5,892 nucleotides of DNA from Pseudobowmanella sp964228145 (lineage in GTDB: Bacteria > Pseudomonadota > Gammaproteobacteria > Enterobacterales > Alteromonadaceae), in NCBI GenBank assembly GCA_964228145.1, contig CAXQZJ010000060.1, positions 1 through 5,892 on the forward strand, given 5' to 3'. The translations under genes and the position numbers were made by a program. Below, one piece after another: positions 1 to 4,870 of the stretch; within the stretch, counting starts at the first letter, position 1, and each line of letters opens with the position of its first letter. The notes beneath the pieces were generated by a model. That model had not been told where the DNA came from and made no database searches. It saw only the letters and a list, made by a program, of their open reading frames with translations.

Positions 1-44
1 TCATCGATAATGGTACCGTCAAAATCAAACAGCGCTAAGCTCAT
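1..44 (-). CDS. HAD-superfamily hydrolase, N-terminal fragment (cut by window edge)
   Basis: Only the first 14 complete codons are inside the window. They read MSLALFDFDGTIID, a short hydrophobic strand leading into DFDGT. This is HAD motif I (DxDGT), where the first Asp is the catalytic nucleophile and the second the general acid/base of HAD phosphatases. The ATG at 44-42 is preceded on the minus strand by AAAAGGATCC, placing AGGA about 9 bases upstream, which supports this start. HAD enzymes of this layout are usually soluble cytoplasmic phosphatases acting on phosphorylated metabolites; the substrate cannot be told from this fragment. The 5' flank consists of dispersed repeats, so its leader probably carries repeat sequence. 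The family call rests on one motif, but that motif and its position at the extreme N-terminus are typical. Confidence 0.72.
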   Translation of the reverse strand, partial: MSLALFDFDGTIID

Positions 45-150
45 ATCAGTGGATCCTTTTGTCATCCTAAGCTCGACTCCATCATGCCGCCCAATAAACC
101 ACGATTGTCATCCTCAACTTGATGACTGCCCAGTCAGATCCTAACCACTA

Positions 151-185
151 TGGACTCTGAATCCGCTATGCGGTTCAGAATGACG
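151..185 (-). repeat. Palindromic repeat copy, CTGAAtCCGC/GCGGTTCAG arms
   Basis: The copy runs from TGGACTCTGAA to CAGAATGACG. The arms CTGAATCCGC and GCGGTTCAG pair with a single bulged T around a short loop. It keeps the AATGACG end typical of this orientation but has core arms different from the other well-paired copies. Confidence 0.7.
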
Positions 186-212
186 AGAAAGAGACCGGCC
201 TTTACTCACTTT

Positions 213-241
213 CGTCATTCCGGCCTGCGAGCCGGAATCCA
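213..241 (+). repeat. Palindromic repeat copy, perfect ATTCCGGC/GCCGGAAT stem
   Basis: The copy starts CGTCATTCC and ends GGAATCCA. An 8-bp perfect stem (ATTCCGGC with GCCGGAAT) encloses a six-base CTGCGA loop. It is one of the two best preserved copies, and lies head to head with the copy at 151-185 across a 27-base spacer. Confidence 0.78.
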
Positions 242-301
242 TTCACTTTAATGCACTTAATCAATCAAAATGACCAGAACATACTTATAACGATAACAAA
301 G

Positions 302-335
302 TGAATTCCAAATCCGCTGCGCAGTTCAGAATGAC
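302..335 (-). repeat. Palindromic repeat copy, partly decayed arms
   Basis: The copy runs from TGAATTCC to CAGAATGAC with a CCGCTGCGC core. It resembles the 151-185 copy (shared AATCCGCT and GTTCAGAATGAC) but the arms pair poorly. It lies head to head with the decayed copy at 351-377 across 15 bases. Its left end, AAAGTGAAT (298-306), is the exact inverse of ATTCACTTT at 241-249, just after the previous copy. Confidence 0.62.
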
Positions 336-400
336 AAAGAAATAGAAGTTGTCATTCCGAGCTTGACCCAGAATCTATCACTTACTACGCCTGACCATTG

Positions 401-427
401 TGGATTCCAAATCAAGTTTGGAATGAC
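401..427 (-). repeat. Palindromic repeat copy, perfect ATTCCAAA/TTTGGAAT stem
   Basis: The copy starts TGGATTCC and ends GGAATGACG. An 8-bp perfect stem (ATTCCAAA with TTTGGAAT) encloses a five-base TCAAG loop. Its ends match the 213-241 copy in reverse orientation, while the inner stem bases are CAAA/TTTG instead of CGGC/GCCG. Confidence 0.77.
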
Positions 428-495
428 GATACCCTAAAGCCAGTGCTTGGATGCCAAATTCGCTGCGCGGTTCACAAAGGCGACGTTACACAAGC

Positions 496-523
496 TTTTA
501 AAAAAGGCGGCCAATTGGCCGCC
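496..523 (-). terminator. Rho-independent terminator of the membrane-protein gene
   Basis: The 18-bp perfect palindrome GGCGGCCAATTGGCCGCC (506-523) forms a 7-bp GC-rich stem with an AATT loop. Read on the minus strand it is followed directly by six Ts (505-500), and it starts 7 bases past the TAA stop at 533-531. Stem, loop and T-tract fit a strong intrinsic terminator for minus-strand transcription. Read on the plus strand there is no T-tract, so it appears to be one-way. It also insulates the HAD gene from the membrane-protein gene upstream of it. Confidence 0.9.
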
Positions 524-530
524 TACCTTG

Positions 531-2387
531 TTACTGCTTGTTTTCTTCGTCATCTTGCTGGTTACGCAAGTAACCTGCCGCTTCTTCGACCTCTTTGGCC
601 GTCAGCTTTTGTTGACCTTCACCGGGTATGGCGCGGGATTGCTGGTTAACCTGATGAATGGTGCTGGCGTTAGCCAGGTCAGATTCATTGGTGATCGACG
701 CAATGTTCTCGCGGCCACGCAAGAAGGCGCGAATTTCACCCACGATGTCATCCAACTCACCATCATTTTTATTCATACCCATGATAAAACGAGGTGACTC
801 CAGGTTGTTCATACCACTGGTAGCAAAGATCGAGGTATTGATTCGACTCGTGATGATCCATGGCGTAATACTGCTGCGCACCACAACGTTTTCAGAACGG
901 GTGGAATCGTGAATCGACATGCCAGTAGAAACCTTAGACTCTGTATAAGTGCCTTCTGTCTTCATGAACATTAGCAACGAGCTAAAGGTCATTTCACCCC
1001 AAAACATATGGGAGGCATTGTTCATCACGTTGCCCGCAGCACGCACAGTCAGCCAGGCGAACAAAATAAACATCATCGAATTAACCATCTCAACTGCGAC
1101 ATTATTTAAGCCATTAACACCGACGTTGATAAACAAGTCGAGCATTTCTGCTAGTTGTAATCCACCCACATAGAACAACACGGCCGCGACAACGACAGCA
1201 ACCTGGGCCAACACGGTTAACGACACTTTGGCAGTTTTAGACAGGCTAACACCATCGGTAATGGTAGGCTGTGTTTCTATCAGCAGTTCCCCTTCGAAGC
1301 TTCCCTTGCCTTCAGCTTGTTCGTTCAAACGCGGATCAAATTCTGCGTAAATTCGGTTGGGGACTTCACGGTAACGGCGATTAGCCAAAACAATATTTTC
1401 AATATTGATGAAAATCTCATTCGGGTGCACCGATTCCTGCATATTGTCGCGAAACTCACTGACTTCGGTTTGGGGAGTCACTTGATTCATGCGCGAGGCC
1501 AAGAGTGGCAGGGTCACCACCAGCACAGCCACGACACAGCCGAGCAGCAACGCCAGATTGCCCCATGCACTGAATAGTGCAAAGCTCTGAGTGAATTCGC
1601 GGATATTGCTGATGTCACGACCAACTAATTCATCCAAAAAGACGCCCGCGCCCAGAGGCACAACAATCGCTAACCCAATGATGACACCTAAAGACAGGCT
1701 ACTGGCCTTCGCCAACTGAGAGTTTCCATGGTTATGTATACCTCGAGCTGTTGAGGTCCAGTTCACTACCAGATAAATCAGCAGCAAAATAGACAGAATT
1801 GGCATCACAATCTCTTTGGCGACTTCCCCTGCCAGTCCATTACTGACGAGGAACCAGACAATGACATATGCCAGTAACGCCACTAAAAAGGTCGCCCCCA
1901 TGGCAATAATTTCTTGGGCCAAGTGGCGCAGCGGAAACGGCATAAAGGTCAATTTAGGTAAAATGGTATGTACCAGACGCGCCAGCCAGCCCCGTGGCTC
2001 TTCGAATGTGGTGTTACGCCGGCCCATCAACATAGCGTGTAAGCCTTCCTTGCTATACAACAAGGCACCTTTTTCGGCTTGTGCCGCGTCTTGCTCTGAT
2101 TTTGAAAAATTGTAGGCCAGTGAGGTAGGTACAGTACGCCCAACGAAAAAACGCATTAGCTGCAAAATACCCACTGCAGTGTGCTTTATACCGGAGACAA
2201 TCAGCACAAACGCGACACCCAGCATGGTGTAACCGTGAACTTTGTTGGTTGCAAACAAGTCAGGAACCTGAATTACTGCGTAGATGGCCAGCGCCAATAC
2301 CAATAAGCCACCGATAGCCCGAATTAAACCTTCGGTCTTAAAGGGGTTAGAAATGCCCAGCGTCTGTGAGCCAAAATCATATGCCAT
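531..2387 (-). CDS. Polytopic membrane protein of unknown function, 618 residues
   Basis: I do not recognise this family. About eight hydrophobic helices can be read: residues 21-41, 53-79, 159-182, 192-210, 231-252, 269-297, 387-410 and 430-455. Loops between paired helices are short, whereas three long polar stretches (about 80-158, 298-386 and 456-618) hold most of the charge. Basic residues flanking the helices (KTEGLIR before helix 1, RGRRN-like loop after helix 2, SRM after helix 6) suggest N-in/C-in topology with all three long stretches in the cytoplasm. The C-terminal region is rich in Ser, Thr and Asn and ends in a strongly charged tail (QQDDEENKQ). There is no signal peptide and no recognisable ATPase, transporter or enzyme motif. 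The ATG is preceded by TAAGGA with 9-base spacing. The gene appears monocistronic, with its own terminator and a divergent gene upstream. A channel, transporter or scaffold role would be a guess. Confidence 0.88.
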   Translation of the reverse strand: MAYDFGSQTLGISNPFKTEGLIRAIGGLLVLALAIYAVIQVPDLFATNKVHGYTMLGVAFVLIVSGIKHTAVGILQLMRFFVGRTVPTSLAYNFSKSEQDAAQAEKGALLYSKEGLHAMLMGRRNTTFEEPRGWLARLVHTILPKLTFMPFPLRHLAQEIIAMGATFLVALLAYVIVWFLVSNGLAGEVAKEIVMPILSILLLIYLVVNWTSTARGIHNHGNSQLAKASSLSLGVIIGLAIVVPLGAGVFLDELVGRDISNIREFTQSFALFSAWGNLALLLGCVVAVLVVTLPLLASRMNQVTPQTEVSEFRDNMQESVHPNEIFINIENIVLANRRYREVPNRIYAEFDPRLNEQAEGKGSFEGELLIETQPTITDGVSLSKTAKVSLTVLAQVAVVVAAVLFYVGGLQLAEMLDLFINVGVNGLNNVAVEMVNSMMFILFAWLTVRAAGNVMNNASHMFWGEMTFSSLLMFMKTEGTYTESKVSTGMSIHDSTRSENVVVRSSITPWIITSRINTSIFATSGMNNLESPRFIMGMNKNDGELDDIVGEIRAFLRGRENIASITNESDLANASTIHQVNQQSRAIPGEGQQKLTAKEVEEAAGYLRNQQDDEENKQ

Positions 2388-2643
2388 GAGGGAAAATCCT
2401 TAATACTTCATTCCTGCATGGGAATATAAAGCGAATAACTTACTGATTCCAGCTTAAATAGCGTAATTGTCCTGTGTTATTGCCTCATTCACCTGATATT
2501 CATCCGTAGTAGCAGCCCGCGTTTTTTTGCGGCTCTGTACTTTCACTTGATCGCAATGCGTCCAGCGTCAGAATTTTTTACATATTCCAGAATAAAAAAT
2601 CTTCAATTAAAATAACACGCTGTTTTTTAACATTAAATTAACA
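2388..2643. other. Divergent intergenic spacer, AT-rich, upstream of two genes
   Basis: There is no gene here. On the minus strand TAAGGA (2400-2395 region) is the ribosome site of the membrane-protein gene. TATATT (2428-2423) could be its -10 element, but the best-spaced -35 (TGGAAT, 2451-2446) is poor, so I do not call that promoter. At 2512-2537 AGCCCGC and GCGGCT flank a seven-T run and could form a small bulged hairpin. CGCAATGCG at 2552-2560 is a short odd palindrome. From about 2571 to 2640 the DNA is markedly A/T-rich, with several A/T tracts, including TTTTTTACAT (2574) and TTTTTTAACAT (2623). Such flexible DNA is usual between an activator site and a sigma-54 promoter, but I cannot identify an activator-binding or IHF site. 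Confidence 0.5.
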
Positions 2644-2659
2644 TGGTGCAGAACTTGCT
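2644..2659 (+). promoter_or_regulatory. Sigma-54 (RpoN) -24/-12 promoter for the LamG-like gene
   Basis: The sequence TGGTGCAGAACTTGCT fits the sigma-54 consensus TGGYRYR-N4-TTGCW at every defined position. GG lies at 2645-2646 and GC at 2657-2658, with the obligatory spacing. Transcription would start near 2670, leaving a leader of about 27 bases that contains the AAGGGA ribosome site. This geometry is what a working promoter should have. In several proteobacteria PEP-CTERM protein genes are known to depend on RpoN with the PrsK/PrsR two-component system, so the downstream gene makes the call more likely. Sigma-54 promoters need an activator; its site is not visible. Confidence 0.68.
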
Positions 2660-2681
2660 TTAGTTGGTCCGAACAAATTAA

Positions 2682-2687
2682 AAGGGA
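2682..2687 (+). promoter_or_regulatory. Ribosome binding site that fixes the start at 2697
   Basis: AAGGGA abuts the first in-frame ATG (2688) with no spacing, which would not allow normal initiation there. It sits 9 bases before the next in-frame ATG (2697), whose product begins MLKKTLLL, a typical signal-peptide start. The later ATG is therefore preferred. Confidence 0.75.
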
Positions 2688-2696
2688 ATGCAATAC

Positions 2697-3473
2697 ATGT
2701 TAAAGAAGACTCTACTCCTCTCATGCAGCACCTTGATGTTGTCCTTCACAGCGAACGCTGGATTAATCGGACATTGGGAATTTAACGCAGACGCTCCGCT
2801 GGCTGATTCCACTGGGAATTTTGACGATTTAACCCTAACCGGGGCGAGCGTCGTTGATGGTTCGTTAATAATGAATGGCACCTGGGCACAGGCAGATCGT
2901 AACTCCAGTGATACCATCACAAACAAAACCCTGATTTCATGGGTAACGCTGACAGACCTTAATAGAGGCGGGGGCAGTGCATTGACGTTGGACACCCAAG
3001 GCGTCGATATTTTTGATGCTATCGTATGGAATGAACGTAACACTGGCTGGATGAATGGTAGCAACAGCTTTACCCGCTCAACAGGTGATGAAATCGATCT
3101 TTCAACCACCGTTGAAAATGTCGAACAAATGCTGGCCATCACGCACTCGGTGACCGGCTCTACAGTCACCGTGAATTTATATATTGATGGTGTACTACAA
3201 GACTCCGACACCTACTCAGCCGTGGCCAGCTATGGTTCAAATGCAGAAATATTGTTTGGAACCCGACACACTAATCCGGGCCCCGTTGGCAACAACTTCG
3301 CTGGGCGCGTCTCTGAAGCCCGACTCTATGACACAGCATTAACTGAACAGGAACTCATGGCGTTGATGGTGCCAAATGACAACAACCCTGATCCTATCCC
3401 AACACCGCCTGTCATCGCTTTATTTATGACCGGTCTAACCTTGCTTGTGGGACATCGCTATAAGCGTAAGTAA
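2697..3473 (+). CDS. Secreted LamG/concanavalin A-like domain protein with PEP-CTERM-like sorting tail
   Basis: The 258-residue product has a Sec signal peptide (MLKK, hydrophobic 5-18, likely cleavage after A19-N20-A21). A single LamG-like (jelly-roll, LamG_3 type) domain spans about 23-223. Its marks are the opening GLIGHWEFN...DSTGN (22-41), the central LAITHSV...VNLYIDGVL (146-167) and the closing FAGRVSEARLYDTALTEQEL (201-220). The tail is Pro-rich PDPIPTPP (231-238), a hydrophobic stretch 239-251 and a basic end HRYKRK. That is the three-part layout of exosortase-processed PEP-CTERM proteins, with PIPTPP in place of the usual VPEP. LamG domains typically bind carbohydrates or mediate adhesion; no catalytic residues are evident. 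The protein is probably exported, processed by an exosortase and surface-attached or released. A sigma-54-type promoter precedes it and a terminator follows, so it is a single-gene unit. No exosortase gene is in the window. Confidence 0.85.
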   Translation: MLKKTLLLSCSTLMLSFTANAGLIGHWEFNADAPLADSTGNFDDLTLTGASVVDGSLIMNGTWAQADRNSSDTITNKTLISWVTLTDLNRGGGSALTLDTQGVDIFDAIVWNERNTGWMNGSNSFTRSTGDEIDLSTTVENVEQMLAITHSVTGSTVTVNLYIDGVLQDSDTYSAVASYGSNAEILFGTRHTNPGPVGNNFAGRVSEARLYDTALTEQELMALMVPNDNNPDPIPTPPVIALFMTGLTLLVGHRYKRK

Positions 3474-3490
3474 GCCAAGGTATCACTATA

Positions 3491-3516
3491 AGGCTGGCAA
3501 CGTGCCAGCCTTTTTT
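3491..3516 (+). terminator. Rho-independent terminator of the LamG-like gene
   Basis: AGGCTGGCA (3491-3499) pairs perfectly with TGCCAGCCT (3503-3511) around an ACG loop, and a six-T run covers 3511-3516. It begins 17 bases after the TAA stop at 3471-3473. The 9-bp stem and T-tract make this a clear intrinsic terminator on the plus strand. Confidence 0.93.
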
Positions 3517-3580
3517 GTTGCTACATGGCGGGTTTCAAATATGATTCAGAGGAATAACAGTCATTGATATTATTCCACCG

Positions 3581-3610
3581 CAAAGAAAGAAGCCGTCATT
3601 CCTGACGGCT
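3581..3610 (-). terminator. Probable terminator of the thioredoxin-like lipoprotein gene
   Basis: AGCCGTCA (3591-3598) pairs perfectly with TGACGGCT (3603-3610) around a TTCC loop. On the minus strand the hairpin is followed by TCTTTCTTTG, a T-rich but interrupted tract; on the plus strand it is followed by CTCGGGAC, with no Ts. It lies 76 bases beyond the lipoprotein gene's stop, so minus-strand termination is the better reading, though the U-tract is not ideal. Confidence 0.6.
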
Positions 3611-3686
3611 CTCGGGACGTGTCACAAGTGACGGGGATATTCGTAACACTAACTACACTGTAGTACGCATTTAGCAGAAAGACAGT

Positions 3687-4160
3687 TCAGTCTAATGTCA
3701 ATCGTCGTAAATCCTCTGCAAGTCCACTTTCAGGGCGCTCAATAATCCGACCCAATTCCTGATCTCCATCAAGCAGATAAATAGTCGGCGTGTACTTTAG
3801 ATCGTGCTTTTCGGCCAGTCCCTGGGGGTCGCGTTTATCGTAATCTACCGCCACTAACTTCAGACCTTGCAACTCCACCCCTGATTGTTCAATCAATTTT
3901 AATAACCGGGGTACCTCGCGCGCACTGTCATGGCACCAGTACCCGAATAGCACTAACAGGGTTTTACCCTCCAGTGCCTGCATCTTTGATAGTGCATCGG
4001 CAGAGGGCTGATAAGCATCATAGCTGTGACGAAACTCTGGGTTTTGCAAAACATCAGTACTGTTTACCGGGCCGGTAACCAGAGAGTGTGGGGTCTCGGC
4101 ATTCGGCGCTGAACATGCCATCAGGGCAGTCAAAGTGATCCCGACTAAAAATTTTTTCAT
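3687..4160 (-). CDS. Thioredoxin-fold lipoprotein with CxxS active site
   Basis: The 157-residue product starts with a lipoprotein signal (MKK, hydrophobic 4-14, lipobox L13-M14-A15-C16). Ser17 at +2 means no Asp retention signal, so the outer membrane is the expected site, facing the periplasm. A thioredoxin-like domain covers about 55-157: strand TLLVLFGYW (67-75), active site W75-C76-H77-D78-S79, helix REVPRLLKLIE (81-91), strand KLVAVDYD (101-108) and the cis-Pro segment Y123-T124-P125-T126. Related periplasmic thioredoxins carry WCxxC; here the second Cys is Ser, so it cannot catalyse ordinary dithiol oxidation or reduction and may act as a monothiol or binding protein. The ATG has AGGA at a 7-base spacing. 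It is transcribed alone, divergently from the NAD(P)-binding protein gene. The fold is secure; the substrate is unknown. Confidence 0.88.
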   Translation of the reverse strand: MKKFLVGITLTALMACSAPNAETPHSLVTGPVNSTDVLQNPEFRHSYDAYQPSADALSKMQALEGKTLLVLFGYWCHDSAREVPRLLKLIEQSGVELQGLKLVAVDYDKRDPQGLAEKHDLKYTPTIYLLDGDQELGRIIERPESGLAEDLRRLTLD

Positions 4161-4189
4161 ATCTATTTCCTGGGTTTACTGCTTGGCTC

Positions 4190-4219
4190 ATAGTAGCCTT
4201 GTGAGAAAAAACAGAGCAA
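4190..4219 (-). promoter_or_regulatory. Possible sigma-70 promoter for the thioredoxin-like lipoprotein gene
   Basis: On the minus strand TTGCTC (4219-4214) and TACTAT (4195-4190) are separated by 18 bases, giving modest -35 and -10 matches (3/6 and 4/6). The TACTAT is about 30 bases before the ATG at 4160, leaving room for the AGGA ribosome site. The match is suggestive only. Confidence 0.35.
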
Positions 4220-4224
4220 GCACA

Positions 4225-4851
4225 ATGCAAAAATACTCAGCAATCGTTCTTGGCGCTACAGGGTTGGTAGGTAAGCAGCTCGTTCATCAGCTACTCAGTG
4301 ACGCACGTTATACCTCAGTTACCTTGCTGGTCAGACGCCCGCTGGCGGCGGATATGTTTGCAGATCCCAACAACAAATTACAGGTTATCGTCGCAGATTT
4401 CGAACAGTTAGATGATTACCAAGGCTATTTCAGCGTCGATCATGTCTATGTCTGTTTAGGCACCACGATAAAAAAAGCCGGCAGCCGGGCTGCTTTTCGT
4501 CACGTTGATTTTGAATTGGTCCATCAGGCCGCTCAATATGCCCGCGCCAATCACTGCAAGAGCTTTGTTTGGGTGTCATCCGTTGATGCGAACGCCAACA
4601 GTCGTAGCTTTTATTTACGGGTAAAAGGCGAACTCGAAAACGCGATATTCTCCATGCCAGGTCTGGAAAATGCTTCCGCAGTGCGGCCTTCATTATTAGT
4701 CGGTGACCGTGATGAGCACCGCCCTGGCGAACAATTCGCAATCAACGTGGGGAAAATTATTCGCCCCTTGATGGTGGGGCCACTGCGAAAATATCGCCCA
4801 GTACATGCCAGCGATGTTGCAGCCAGAATGATTGTCCTGCAACAATTTTAA
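4225..4851 (+). CDS. NAD(P)-binding Rossmann-fold protein, TIP30/HTATIP2-like atypical SDR
   Basis: The 208-residue product opens with strand YSAIVLGATGLVG. The GATGLVG loop at 10-16 is the dinucleotide-binding motif of atypical short-chain dehydrogenases. R37-R38 after the second strand (TLLVRRP) would favour NADP. Further marks are VCLGTTIKKAGS (77-87, the TIP30/HTATIP2-type segment), the FVWVSSVDAN strand (115-124), Y130-LRV-K134-GELE as the YxxxK catalytic pair, and RPSLLVGDR (154-162). Length agrees with the bacterial members, which are soluble cytoplasmic proteins of mostly unknown substrate. The reading frame is open back to 4135 and a GTG at 4201 is in frame. ATG 4225 is chosen because the family starts a few residues before the first strand and AGAG lies 8 bases upstream, a weak ribosome site. 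The gene is divergent from the lipoprotein gene and convergent with the antiporter gene, so it is probably transcribed alone. Confidence 0.85.
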   Translation: MQKYSAIVLGATGLVGKQLVHQLLSDARYTSVTLLVRRPLAADMFADPNNKLQVIVADFEQLDDYQGYFSVDHVYVCLGTTIKKAGSRAAFRHVDFELVHQAAQYARANHCKSFVWVSSVDANANSRSFYLRVKGELENAIFSMPGLENASAVRPSLLVGDRDEHRPGEQFAINVGKIIRPLMVGPLRKYRPVHASDVAARMIVLQQF

Positions 4852-4870
4852 TGGCAAGCGCCAACCACCT

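Larger units (their letters stand above)
61..484. repeat. Cluster of about eight short dispersed palindromic repeats (GTCATTCC/GGAATGAC type)
   Basis: This gene-free stretch is built largely from imperfect copies of a short element with GTCATTCC at one end and GGAATCCA at the other, and a self-complementary core. Copies in the GTCAT orientation begin near 61, 107, 213 and 351. Copies in the opposite orientation (ending AATGAC or a decayed form) lie at 151-185, 302-335, 401-427 and 448-484. Those at 213-241 and 401-427 keep perfect stems, those at 151-185 and 302-335 partial stems, and the rest are eroded. No open reading frame here has a convincing ribosome site or coding character. Similar ATTCC-N-GGAAT intergenic repeats are widespread in proteobacteria (the Neisseria dRS3 repeat has a comparable layout). 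Whether these belong to a named family cannot be decided here. Confidence 0.8.

Noticed and set aside
61..484. CRISPR array
   Set aside because: Copies are in both orientations, differ in sequence and spacing, and are internally palindromic; there are no identical repeats with uniform unique spacers.
398..797. Two overlapping plus-strand open frames (398-649 and 447-797)
   Set aside because: They run over the repeats, the terminator palindrome and the 3' end of the membrane-protein gene on the other strand. They have no ribosome site and low-complexity shadow composition.
2688..2690. First in-frame ATG as the start of the LamG-like gene
   Set aside because: The only ribosome site (AAGGGA) abuts it with no spacing; the ATG at 2697 has proper spacing and a better signal-peptide start.
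2709..2726. Lipobox (LLSC) in the signal region of the LamG-like protein
   Set aside because: The Cys is residue 10, leaving only about five hydrophobic residues before it, too short for a lipoprotein signal. The stretch continues hydrophobic to a normal ANA cleavage site.
2678..3211. 177-codon open frame antisense to the LamG-like gene
   Set aside because: The plus-strand frame has a signal peptide, a recognisable domain, a ribosome site and a terminator. The antisense frame has no domain and is a shadow.
3621..3664. Small inverted repeats GTCAC-AA-GTGAC (3621-3632) and ACTAC-ACT-GTAGT (3652-3664)
   Set aside because: Five-bp arms are expected by chance at this density; they could be weak hairpins in the lipoprotein mRNA 3' end but nothing supports a specific role.
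4430..4741. 103-codon open frame antisense to the NAD(P)-binding protein gene
   Set aside because: It is rich in Arg and His with no recognisable motif, and lies entirely within a well-supported gene on the other strand.
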